From a virus: 22,617 nt of DNA. Of the stretch, positions 6,622 through 13,910 are shown one piece after another. Each line of letters begins with the position of its first letter. Position 1 is the first letter of the stretch. The notes below the pieces were generated by a model, which worked only from the letters and a program-made list of their open reading frames with translations, made no database searches and was not told the origin of the DNA. The position numbers and the translations under genes were made by a program. The stretch spans positions 1-22,617 of the IMG/VR virus record IMGVR_UViG_3300038550_000094; one strand, 5' to 3'.

Positions 6622-7370
6622 AAACTCGCGTTATCCCGACTATTCTTCACCGCGGCATGCAGGCGATCAAGGGCCAGAAATTCGGTTCCTGGCGGTCGAT
6701 CGGCTCAGTTCGTCAGCAGGTTGAAATTTATGAGGCGCGCGGGGTTGACGAGCTGATAGTGCTCGAGATTGGCACGCCGTCAGAGCGGTTCGGACCTAAC
6801 TTCGCTTTGATCAGAGAGCTCACGGGCCGGTGCTTCATGCCAGTAACCATAGGCGGGGGATTTCGGCAGCCTGCCGATTTTCAGCTCGGCCTCGCGAACG
6901 GCGCCGACAAGATCTGCCTCTGTTATGGAGCGCTGTGGGTCGACCGGCTCATCGAGCGGGCCGCAGAAAAATGCGGCTCTCAAAGCGTTGTCGCATGCCT
7001 TGAGCATTTCGAGCATCGCCCGGTATGTCGGACTGGCGTCGAGAAGTTCCACCAGCTCGAAGGCAGCATTGCTGATTGGGTCAAGCGTCTCGCTGATCGG
7101 GGTGCTGGCGAGATCCTGCTCAACAGCATTGACCGCGATGGCATGCTCTGCGGCTATGATTTGCGGGCGATCGCTGAGGCGGCGCGGGCGGTATCGGTTC
7201 CGATAGTGGCGCTTGGCGGCGCGGGTGAACCGCTGCATTTTCTGGATGCGCTTCAATGTGGAGCTCATGCGTGTGCTGCCGGTGCGATTTTTGCGTTCAC
7301 TGAATACACCCCCAAAATTGTGGTAGAATTCCTGGCCGCCAAAGGCATTTCCGTAAGAATTGAGAAATAG
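6615..7370 (+). CDS. HisF2-like (beta/alpha)8 barrel subunit of the sugar amidotransferase
   Basis: The 251-aa protein aligns along its whole length with HisF: RVIPTILHRGMQAIKG at the N-terminus, MPVTIGGGFR, GADKI, AGEILLNSIDRDGMLCGYD and VPIVALGGAGE. The two catalytic aspartates of imidazole-glycerol-phosphate synthase (Asp11 and Asp130 in Thermotoga HisF) align to Leu11 and Glu130, so histidine synthesis is unlikely. The same loss at position 11 is typical of HisF2 proteins that channel ammonia to WbpG-type amidotransferases. GTG 6615 overlaps the upstream stop. No HisH (glutaminase) gene follows; the ammonia source is therefore open. It is the last sugar gene in the window, followed by a promoter-like gap. 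Confidence 0.85.
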   Translation: MLKTRVIPTILHRGMQAIKGQKFGSWRSIGSVRQQVEIYEARGVDELIVLEIGTPSERFGPNFALIRELTGRCFMPVTIGGGFRQPADFQLGLANGADKICLCYGALWVDRLIERAAEKCGSQSVVACLEHFEHRPVCRTGVEKFHQLEGSIADWVKRLADRGAGEILLNSIDRDGMLCGYDLRAIAEAARAVSVPIVALGGAGEPLHFLDALQCGAHACAAGAIFAFTEYTPKIVVEFLAAKGISVRIEK

Positions 7371-7527
7371 CGGCCAGGGTGCGTTTGCATTACCAGCTGC
7401 GTTCCGCTGCGCTTCGTTGGGCGGCGCTTGGCCTTGCTAAGGCAAATATTTGCCTAGCATAAATACTAAGCTTTGTCACGCGTAACTTCCTCCACAGCAA
7501 TAAGCACTTCAAGCAAAGGAGCATATC
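7371..7527 (+). promoter_or_regulatory. Intergenic promoter/operator candidate with 16-bp perfect palindrome
   Basis: This 157-bp gap separates the sugar operon from the virion genes. It holds a perfect palindrome, AGGCAAATATTTGCCT, at 7440-7455, nearly extended by GCTA/TAGC on both sides. An AT-rich patch follows (7456-7470, with TAAATA at 7460-7465) that could serve as a -10 region, and TTGCTA at 7434 is a weak -35. The palindrome would overlap the promoter spacer, as an operator does. The gap ends in a good Shine-Dalgarno, AAAGGAG, before the ATG at 7528. Promoter strength cannot be judged by eye. Confidence 0.4.
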
Positions 7528-7977
7528 ATGACGATTGACCATCACGGCAGTCGCATCAAGCATTCGATCTACGGGCGCAAGCTTGGGCTCGACCATAATG
7601 ACTTCCTGACCGTGTTCCTGGATGTGGTTCCGGCGACCGAGACGGTGACCGCGGCATCGACTTTGTCGAAGGGCGGCACATCGCTGCTTGCGGCAACGGC
7701 GGTGACGGTTTGGGAGTTGCCACCACCGGTAACCACATTGATTGGAGCGCGTAAGCGTCTGATCAATAATACCACTGGGCTGTCTCAGCTTGTCAAGCTA
7801 ACTGCCGGGAATTTCCAGGTAAACAGTGGAACGACGTATACCACCCTTACTCTGTCCGGGAAAGGAGTCGCCGTTGACCTGGAGTACATCTCAACAGCAT
7901 TGGTTGAGGTGGTAACGCCGTTTTCAACACTGACGACAGGCTTTGCTTCGTATTTCCAGCCGACGACCACAACGTAA
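7528..7977 (+). CDS. Putative virion-associated protein (149 aa)
   Basis: ATG 7528 follows AAAGGAG at 8-9 nt. The 149-residue product is rich in Thr, Val, Ser and Leu with alternating polar and hydrophobic stretches (TTYTTLTLSGKGVAVDLEYIS, TTGFASYFQPTTTT), as in beta-rich phage structural proteins. It has no cysteine, signal peptide or membrane span. It opens the virion module and is followed within 11 nt by another small gene. I cannot name its family. Decoration, head-fibre or tail-associated roles are possible but unsupported. Confidence 0.7.
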   Translation: MTIDHHGSRIKHSIYGRKLGLDHNDFLTVFLDVVPATETVTAASTLSKGGTSLLAATAVTVWELPPPVTTLIGARKRLINNTTGLSQLVKLTAGNFQVNSGTTYTTLTLSGKGVAVDLEYISTALVEVVTPFSTLTTGFASYFQPTTTT

Positions 7978-7988
7978 TCGGAGATTGC

Positions 7989-8108
7989 ATGACAGATTTT
8001 GTCAATCCATCACCCTTTAAGGTGATCTATCTGGAGGCGGCGGGTGATGACGCCGCCTCCGCAACGCAGATTCTGGCGCTGACATCACAGCATACAATCG
8101 GACGTTAA
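7989..8108 (+). CDS. Small hypothetical protein (39 aa)
   Basis: A 39-codon frame starts at ATG 7989 with GGAG five bases upstream and ends at TAA 8106-8108. It begins MTDFVNPSPFKVIYLEAAG. Spacing to both neighbours (11 and 27 nt) and the good ribosome binding site suggest it is real. No domain is visible. The coding stretch contains a perfect 10-bp inverted repeat (8033-8060), so it may double as an RNA hairpin. Confidence 0.5.
   Translation: MTDFVNPSPFKVIYLEAAGDDAASATQILALTSQHTIGR
8033..8060 (+). repeat. Perfect 10-bp inverted repeat inside the 39-codon gene
   Basis: GGAGGCGGCG (8033-8042) and CGCCGCCTCC (8051-8060) pair perfectly around an 8-nt loop. No T-run follows, so it is not a classic intrinsic terminator. 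It could slow translation, block exonucleases or act as a partial terminator ahead of the next gene. Confidence 0.6.
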
Positions 8109-8135
8109 ACGTCGCTTACACGAGGGAAATACTCT

Positions 8136-9239
8136 ATGAGGGCAGTGAAGAAAATTGCGGTTATGGGTTCGGCGCCGAGCAGCGTGCTATTGGCGCCGTT
8201 CGATGACCCGAGCTGGGATATTTGGGGGTGCAGCCCAGGGTTGTATCCAGTGGCGCGTCGTGTCTCAAAGTGGTGGGAAGTTCACCGTTGGGAACCCGGT
8301 AAGCCTTGGTTTACACAGGAATATATCTCCTGGATGGCGAGACTTCAGTGTCCGGTGATGATGATCGCCCCGGTCAAGGAGATTCCGAATTCGGTCGCCT
8401 ATCCGATCGGTGCCGTGCTGGATTATGTCTATGCGCGGCATTTGGTGCCGGTATTCGAGGGCATGGAGTTTGGTGGTGACACCAGCAAATACGTCTATGT
8501 TGGCGATCAGCCGCATGTCTGGGTGGACAAACGCTTCGATCGCAGCGACTTTTCTTCGACTATTGCCTGGATGTTGGCCCTGGCAATCATCGAGGGCGCC
8601 ACGGAGATTGGCCTCTGGGGTGTTGACATGTCAGCAATGGAAGAATGGGCCTGGCAGCGACAGGGATGTCAACATCTCATCGACGTTGCCAAGTCGCTCG
8701 GCATCAAGGTGACGGTGCCGCCCGAGAGCGATTTGCTGCGCCCGCCGCCGCTTTACGGCTTCTGTGAGATCGACCCGGCGCATGCCAAATATGTGGTGCG
8801 CCGCGACGAGCTGACCCAGCGTCGCAATAACGCCATCGTGCGCGGGCAGGCGGCGCAGCGAGAGGTCGACCATCTCAACGGCGCCATCGAGGATCTGGAG
8901 TATCACCGTTTCACCTGGATCGGCAATCCCTTCCATCTGTCGCAGAACTTCCACAGCGTCGCCGAGCCGATCGTCTTCAGCCCCTCGCCAGCGAACGCAA
9001 TGACGCCGGCTGAGCCGCCGGTCCCCGCCGTGGCCGCGATGCCGGTGCCCGATATCGCGCCGGCGGAGGACTGGCGCGATGCGGAGGACTGGCGCGATCT
9101 TGAAGCATCGCTGGCCAACCCCACTGTTGGCGTTCACAATGGTCCGGCGGTGTCCATTCCATCGACAACCCTCGCCGAGCTGTCAACCGCTCTGGCGGGG
9201 CTCGACAACGCCGCGGTGAATGGCGAAGCTCGTCCCTGA
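8136..9239 (+). CDS. Phage Rossmann-like protein resembling MptE/MAF-type domains
   Basis: The 367-aa protein starts at ATG 8136 after GAGGGA. An N-terminal strand-loop, IAVMGSAPSS, then WGCSPGL, a middle SSTIAWMLALAI, and GATEIGLWGVDMSAMEEW form a pattern seen in phage proteins annotated as 6-hydroxymethylpterin pyrophosphokinase MptE-like. This fold is related to the MAF (DUF115) domain of flagellin glycosyltransferases. The C-terminal third (from about residue 270) is Pro/Ala-rich and probably disordered, with a duplicated AEDWRD. It ends as TGATG on the terminase start. Proteins of this type often sit beside terminases, so a structural or packaging-related role is as likely as sugar transfer. 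Function is not established. Confidence 0.6.
   Translation: MRAVKKIAVMGSAPSSVLLAPFDDPSWDIWGCSPGLYPVARRVSKWWEVHRWEPGKPWFTQEYISWMARLQCPVMMIAPVKEIPNSVAYPIGAVLDYVYARHLVPVFEGMEFGGDTSKYVYVGDQPHVWVDKRFDRSDFSSTIAWMLALAIIEGATEIGLWGVDMSAMEEWAWQRQGCQHLIDVAKSLGIKVTVPPESDLLRPPPLYGFCEIDPAHAKYVVRRDELTQRRNNAIVRGQAAQREVDHLNGAIEDLEYHRFTWIGNPFHLSQNFHSVAEPIVFSPSPANAMTPAEPPVPAVAAMPVPDIAPAEDWRDAEDWRDLEASLANPTVGVHNGPAVSIPSTTLAELSTALAGLDNAAVNGEARP
9063..9098 (+). repeat. 18-bp perfect tandem duplication (2 copies)
   Basis: GCGGAGGACTGGCGCGAT occurs twice head to tail at 9063-9080 and 9081-9098. It duplicates the peptide AEDWRD in the disordered tail of the upstream protein. It is in frame, so the gene is not broken, and the identity of the copies suggests a recent slip. 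Confidence 0.9.
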
Positions 9240-10834
9240 TGCTCAATCCCGATCTGGCCAAGCGCCTCGCTGGGTTGAACCTCAGCGAGGCCGAGCAGGT
9301 CGAGATGAAACGATTTCTCACCGAGGAATCGGCAAAGTGGACACCCAATGCTGGACCTCAGCAACTTGCGGTATATAATCCTGCAGACACACTACTTTGG
9401 GGTGGTCAAGCTGGTGGTGGAAAGACGGACCTGCTGCTTGGGCTTGCGTTTACCCAGCATCAGCGCTCGCTGATCCTGCGCCGCAAATATGCGGATCTGA
9501 GCTCGATCATCGAGCGCACATTCGAGATCAATGGATCGCGCAAGGGATTCAATGGTTCGCCGCCGCCGAAATTGCGCACCATGGATGGCCGGTTGATCCA
9601 GTTCGCCGGCAATCAGTTCGAGGGTGACGAGCAGGACTGGGCCGGTCGGCCGTTCGATCTGAAAGGCATCGATGAGGCGACTCAACTACTTGAATCTCAA
9701 GTCAGATTTCACTTAGGGTGGATTCGCTCCGCCGACATCAAGCAGCGCTGCCGGGCGGTGCTGGCCTCCAACCCGCCGATCTCGGCGGATGGCGACTGGA
9801 TCATCGGCTTCTTCCGGCCCTGGCTGGATCTGACTCATCCCAATCCCGCCAAGCCTGGCGAGTTGCGCTGGTTCATTACCAACGAAGATGGGCGAGATGA
9901 AGAGGTTTCCGGTCCCGAGCCGATCGAGCGCGGCGGCGAAGTCTATCGTCCGAAGTCACGCACCTTCATTCCGGCCAAGCTGTCGGACAATCCCTATCTG
10001 GTGCGCACCGACTACCAGTCGACGCTCGATGCCTTGCCGGAGCCGATCCGCTCCGCGGTGCGCGACGGCAATTTCATGGCGGCCCGTGCCGACGATCAGT
10101 GGCAGGTGATCCCAATGGCCTGGGTGCTGGCTGCGCAGGCGCGCTGGACACCAGACGGCTATAAGAGCTTCGCCATGACGGCAATGGCGCTTGACCCGGC
10201 CGGCGGCGGCAAGGACGTTGAGGAGATCTGCTGGCGCCATGGCGGCTGGTTTTCCGAGATCGTCAGCCATCAGGGCAAGGGCACGGAGGGTTCCGGCCAG
10301 GCGGTGGTGGAGATCTTCCTGCACCGCGAGGACGGTGCGCCGGTGGTGATCGATGTTGGTGGCGGCTATGGCGGCGCTGCCTGCATGCGGCTCAACGATA
10401 ATGAAGTCCCTCATGTGAAATTCAATGGCTCACACGCCGGGTCCGGCCGGGCTGTCGGCACCAGCCAGCCATTCGAGAACCGCCGTGCCGAAGCCTGGTG
10501 GCGCATGCGCGAGGCGCTTGACCCCAATCAGAAGGGCGGCTCGGTCATCGCCTTGCCGCCTTGCCCGGAGCTGCGTGCCGATCTGACGGCACCGCGCTAT
10601 TTGCCCAAGGTGTTGCAGGAGCGCGGTGTCATCCAGGTCGAGCCGAAGGAAGATCTGCGCCGCCGTCTCGGCCGCTCGCCGGGCAAGGGCGATGTGGTGG
10701 TGATGTGCCTGTCGGCCGGTGCTTCGGTGATCAAGAAGGTGGTGCTTGAGGGCGGGCGCGGCGAGCTGGTGAAATTTGCCAGAAGCCGATCGACGGGGCC
10801 GCTGGCCCGTTATCGCAGCCATCGGCGGGCTTGA
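9239..10834 (+). CDS. terL: Terminase large subunit
   Basis: The 531-aa DNA-packaging motor has an ATPase domain with Walker A LLWGGQAGGGKT (about 52-63), Walker B DLKGIDEA (about 140-147, Glu146 as catalytic carboxylate) and the coupling motif ASNPP (176-180). A C-terminal RNase H-like nuclease domain follows, with MALDPAGGGKD (Asp319), VVIDVGGGYGG (Asp372) and a later acidic stretch around CPELRADL. It cuts concatemeric phage DNA and pumps it into the prohead through the portal encoded just downstream. The start overlaps the preceding stop as TGATG. No small terminase subunit is recognised with confidence in the window; the 114-aa protein at 15788 is one weak possibility. Confidence 0.93.
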   Translation: MLNPDLAKRLAGLNLSEAEQVEMKRFLTEESAKWTPNAGPQQLAVYNPADTLLWGGQAGGGKTDLLLGLAFTQHQRSLILRRKYADLSSIIERTFEINGSRKGFNGSPPPKLRTMDGRLIQFAGNQFEGDEQDWAGRPFDLKGIDEATQLLESQVRFHLGWIRSADIKQRCRAVLASNPPISADGDWIIGFFRPWLDLTHPNPAKPGELRWFITNEDGRDEEVSGPEPIERGGEVYRPKSRTFIPAKLSDNPYLVRTDYQSTLDALPEPIRSAVRDGNFMAARADDQWQVIPMAWVLAAQARWTPDGYKSFAMTAMALDPAGGGKDVEEICWRHGGWFSEIVSHQGKGTEGSGQAVVEIFLHREDGAPVVIDVGGGYGGAACMRLNDNEVPHVKFNGSHAGSGRAVGTSQPFENRRAEAWWRMREALDPNQKGGSVIALPPCPELRADLTAPRYLPKVLQERGVIQVEPKEDLRRRLGRSPGKGDVVVMCLSAGASVIKKVVLEGGRGELVKFARSRSTGPLARYRSHRRA

Positions 10835-10874
10835 ACGATGCAACTTAAACATTTTAACTGAAGGAGATACAACC

Positions 10875-11051
10875 TTGGGTGGTCTACTCGGAGGGGCGAA
10901 GGTTCCTAAGCAGCAGCCGCCGATCAGGATGCCGGTGCCCGATGACAATCAGGCTAAGGAGGCGGCGCAGCGCAAGCAGCAGGAATTGCTGGCGGCACGT
11001 GGCCGCCAGTCCACTGACTTGTCCGGCGAAAACGACAAATTGGGGCAATAG
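10875..11051 (+). CDS. Small MGG-type phage protein A (58 aa)
   Basis: The start is TTG 10875, supported by AAGGAG eight bases upstream; the frame from 10776 reads inside the terminase gene and is not used. The 58-residue product begins with Gly-Gly-Leu-Leu-Gly-Gly, continues PPIRMPVPDDNQAKEAA, and has a Gln/Lys/Ala-rich helix and an ARGRQSTDL end. This layout is a widespread small-protein type between terminase and portal genes in podoviruses, with no proven function. It resembles the next gene's product at both ends, which points to an old duplication. Confidence 0.7.
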   Translation: MGGLLGGAKVPKQQPPIRMPVPDDNQAKEAAQRKQQELLAARGRQSTDLSGENDKLGQ

Positions 11052-11052
11052 C

Positions 11053-11253
11053 ATGGGTGGTCTCTTTGGCGGTGGCAGTAAGAAGCCGCCGAGCAAGCCG
11101 GCTTCGACGACATCGGCGCCGGCGCCGGCCGCAAACAATGCGGATAAGCTTGCCGCATCGGGTAAGCCCGGCGGCAACATGCCGTTCGGGCGGCAGAAAT
11201 CGGTGACCGACCTCGCCACGGAGCAGGAAGGGGACGCATCCCTTGGCGGCTAG
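11053..11253 (+). CDS. Small MGG-type phage protein B (66 aa)
   Basis: ATG 11053 lies one base after the previous stop. The protein begins MGGLFGGGSKK, has a Pro/Ala/Ser linker and ends FGRQKSVTDLATEQ. The glycine-rich start and the GRQ-x-TDL-type end mirror the preceding gene. No membrane span is present. Its last 11 bases overlap the portal start. It may be a small head-assembly or virion component, but the role is unknown. Confidence 0.65.
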   Translation: MGGLFGGGSKKPPSKPASTTSAPAPAANNADKLAASGKPGGNMPFGRQKSVTDLATEQEGDASLGG

Positions 11254-13285
11254 CCCAACGGACAAATACAAGGCCAGGCGTGCGAAATCGCAGGTCGACC
11301 TCGGCAACAAGCTCTTCACCAAGAAGCGCGGCATCGACAGCCTCAATCAGGACATCGCAGAACAGTTCTGCCCGGATCTGGCCTCCTTCAACAGGGAGCT
11401 GGAGCTCGGCGAGGACTTTATGATGGACGTCATGGACAGCGTGCCGATCCAGGTTAGCCGTGAGTGCTCCAACGCCGTCGGCGCCAATCTGCGGCCGCAA
11501 GACCAGCTGTGGTTCCGCTCTACCACCATGGATGATGACGCCGACGCGGTGGAGGAAAACGCGCGCGGCCTGGAGAGCATCACTAAGCAGATGTGGTGCG
11601 GCATCTATCATCCGCGCGCCCAGCTGATCACCGCCACCAAGGAGGCGGACCGCTTCTATGTGAATTTCGGTCAGGCTGTCATCGGCGCCAATGAGGCGCC
11701 GACCCGCGATCATCTGCTGTTCAAGAACTATCACATCAAGGACTGCGCCTGGCTGGAGAACGATATCGGCGAGGTCGATCAGATGCACCGCCGGCAGAAA
11801 ATGTCGGCGCGCGCCATGGTGATGCGGTTCGGCGATAAGGTGCATGACAGCATCAAGAAATGCGCCACCAAGGATCCGGAGAAGGAATTCGAGGTCCGTG
11901 TCATCACCATGCCGTCCGAGGAATATGACGACATGGTCGATGCGAAGGGGGCGAAACGCAAGCTGCCCTTCGTCATGGTGCATATCGATGTCGAGCATGA
12001 CCGGGTGCTGCGCGAGGGCGGGCTGGTCGCTTTCAACTACATTGTGCCGCGCTGGCATCGCTTTGCCGGTTCGCAATATGCGTTCTCTCCCGCCGCGCTG
12101 ACGGCGCTCCCCGATGCGCGCATGGCACAGATGCTGTCGCAGATCCTGCTCGATGCCGGTGAGAAGGCGGTTGACCCGCCCATCGTCGCCAAGCAAGAGA
12201 TCGTCATTGGTGAGCCCAACATCATGGCGGGCGGCATCACCTGGGTCGACATCGAGCACGACAAGAAGCTGCGCGATGCCATCGAGGCGATGCAGATCAA
12301 TGTCGATATGCGGGTCGGCGTGGAGATGCGCAAGGATGTGCGCGAGCTGCTGTCCCGGGCCTTCTATCTCGACCGCATTCAGCTGCCCGAGGTTGCCGAC
12401 CGCACTACCGCTTTCGAGATCGCCCGGCGCCTTGAGCAGCATGCCCGCAATCTGCTGCCGCTGTTTGAGCCCATTCAGATCGATTACAATACCCGGCTGC
12501 TCGATACCGCCTTTGCCTTTCTGCAGAATATGAAGAAGATCGATTGGAGCAAGACCCCAAGCGGTCTCGCCAATACCGACTTTACCTGGGCGTTCGAATC
12601 ACCGATCCAGCAGGCGCGCTACCGCGTCATGGTCGAGCAGTTCCGCGACACGCTGCAGGTCGTGGCGGCTGCCAAGCAGATGGGCCTCAACGCTTCGCCG
12701 ATCCATCTCGATATCGCCACCCGCGATGCGGTGCGTGGCATCGATGGCCCGGCCACCTGGCGCAAGACCCAGGACGAGCAGGCGCAGGAGGCGCAGGAGA
12801 ATGCACAAAAGCAGCAGATGGCCGAGGCGATCGGCGCCTTGCATCAGGCCGGCGAGGCTGGCGCCAAGGTTGGCGATGCCGGCCAGAAGCTCGGCCTTAT
12901 TCCCAAGGGCGGCCCGATCGCGCCGAATGCCGAACAGGCCGTTCCGTCGGATTACGCGGTTCCCGCTTCCTACGACACCCAATCCCCTCACAACGCCATG
13001 CGCGCGCTCGATGATGCGATGCGCCAGCTTGGCGGCGGAACTGGAGCCGAACCCTCGCCGGCGCCAGGCCCTGGGGCGCCCGGCTCTCCCTCGGTCGGAA
13101 TAGCTGTGCCCCAGGGCAATTATAACGACACGGTCGCCATGCAGCGCAACATCCTTGCCAAGCTCGGCGAGCTTGAGCAGGCGCTGAAGGCTCCGCGTCA
13201 GATCAGCATCAATCGCGACAAGGGCGGCCGGATTACCGGCGCCAGCGCCGGCGGAGGCAAGCATGGCGGACGAAAAGCAGCCTGA
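11243..13285 (+). CDS. Portal / head-to-tail connecting protein
   Basis: The 680-aa product starts at TTG 11243, with AGGAAGGGG about ten bases upstream, inside the end of the previous gene. Its size, its place after the terminase and its sequence match the podoviral head-to-tail connector family: N-terminal FCPDLASFNRE, GANLRPQDQLWF (family usually has a G-L-T-S-P-x-x-x-W-F-like motif), long basic central part and YDRIQLPEV-like stretch (here FYLDRIQLPEV). The dodecameric portal forms the DNA channel at the capsid vertex. After about residue 510 comes a Gln/Ala/Glu-rich coil and then a Pro/Gly linker. The last 45 residues (NILAKLGELEQALKAPRQ, INRDKGGRITGA) resemble the small protein encoded next. 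Confidence 0.87.
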   Translation: MAASPTDKYKARRAKSQVDLGNKLFTKKRGIDSLNQDIAEQFCPDLASFNRELELGEDFMMDVMDSVPIQVSRECSNAVGANLRPQDQLWFRSTTMDDDADAVEENARGLESITKQMWCGIYHPRAQLITATKEADRFYVNFGQAVIGANEAPTRDHLLFKNYHIKDCAWLENDIGEVDQMHRRQKMSARAMVMRFGDKVHDSIKKCATKDPEKEFEVRVITMPSEEYDDMVDAKGAKRKLPFVMVHIDVEHDRVLREGGLVAFNYIVPRWHRFAGSQYAFSPAALTALPDARMAQMLSQILLDAGEKAVDPPIVAKQEIVIGEPNIMAGGITWVDIEHDKKLRDAIEAMQINVDMRVGVEMRKDVRELLSRAFYLDRIQLPEVADRTTAFEIARRLEQHARNLLPLFEPIQIDYNTRLLDTAFAFLQNMKKIDWSKTPSGLANTDFTWAFESPIQQARYRVMVEQFRDTLQVVAAAKQMGLNASPIHLDIATRDAVRGIDGPATWRKTQDEQAQEAQENAQKQQMAEAIGALHQAGEAGAKVGDAGQKLGLIPKGGPIAPNAEQAVPSDYAVPASYDTQSPHNAMRALDDAMRQLGGGTGAEPSPAPGPGAPGSPSVGIAVPQGNYNDTVAMQRNILAKLGELEQALKAPRQISINRDKGGRITGASAGGGKHGGRKAA

Positions 13286-13463
13286 TCTGCCGGAGCTGTC
13301 CGAGCTGATCATGCTGCAGCGGCGCACGCTGTCGGCACTCGACAACCTGGTCGACATCGTCACGGCACCGCGCCGGATCGAAATTCAGCGAGACGGCAAG
13401 GGCAATATTACCGGAGCGGTCAGCATGGCCGCCGATCAGCAACTCTCGGATTCAGGAGATTAA
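13263..13463 (+). CDS. Small protein homologous to the portal C-terminal tail (66 aa)
   Basis: ATG 13263, preceded by GGAGG, overlaps the portal's last 23 bases. The 66-residue product reads LQRRTLSALDNLVDIVTAPRR followed by IQRDGKGNITGAV. It lines up with the portal's own end (MQRNILAKLGELEQALKAPRQ, then INRDKGGRITGAS). The shared module is a short amphipathic helix followed by A-P-R-x-I-x-I-x-R-D-x-x-G-x-I-T-G-A. It may bind the same partner as the portal tail or extend a coiled coil with it. Function unknown. Confidence 0.7.
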   Translation: MADEKQPDLPELSELIMLQRRTLSALDNLVDIVTAPRRIEIQRDGKGNITGAVSMAADQQLSDSGD

Positions 13464-13466
13464 TCC

Positions 13467-13910
13467 GTGGCAGGAAAATCAGATAGTTTCGAATCGCAGC
13501 TGCTCGGGCTCATCTTCACGGGGGCGTCGATATCGCAGTTGGCCATCAACGCCAGCTCATCGCCGCTGACGGCGCTCTGGTTCAGCCTGCATACGTCTGA
13601 TCCAGGCGATAGCGGCACGCAGGGGACCAATGAGACGGCCTATACCGGCTACACCCGTATCGCCGTGACCCGCACCACCAACGGCTTCATCGTCTCCTCC
13701 AACAGCGGCAATGTCTCGCCGGCGGCCTCGGTTACCTTCCCGCAGGCGACGTCGACATCGACCGGCACGCTGACCCATTTCAGTATTGGGATGACCTCGG
13801 CCTCGACCAGCGGAGAGATTCTCTATGCGGGCTCAATCAGCCCCACCATAAATTTCGGACAGAATGTCACCCCGTCGTTGACTAGTGCGAGTTCTTTCAC
13901 GGAAGATTGA
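13467..13910 (+). CDS. Virion-type protein with LHTSDPGDSGTQ motif, copy 1 (147 aa)
   Basis: GTG 13467 follows AGGAG. After an amphipathic start (FESQLLGLIFTG) the protein has LWFSLHTSDPGDSGTQGTNE, YTGYTRIAV, a Ser/Thr-rich middle, and TGTLTHFSIG with GEILYAGSI. This LHTADPGD...TNE...YTGY pattern is common in phage structural gene sets, where the product is beta-rich and usually annotated as hypothetical or tail-associated. It is a clear paralogue of the gene at 13953. The function is not known; a role as a surface or decoration component is plausible. Confidence 0.75.
   Translation: MAGKSDSFESQLLGLIFTGASISQLAINASSSPLTALWFSLHTSDPGDSGTQGTNETAYTGYTRIAVTRTTNGFIVSSNSGNVSPAASVTFPQATSTSTGTLTHFSIGMTSASTSGEILYAGSISPTINFGQNVTPSLTSASSFTED

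Noticed and set aside
10949-12442. Long minus-strand frame of 497 codons
   Set aside because: It lies opposite the portal and MGG genes and reflects GC-rich codon bias; the plus-strand products have clear family motifs.
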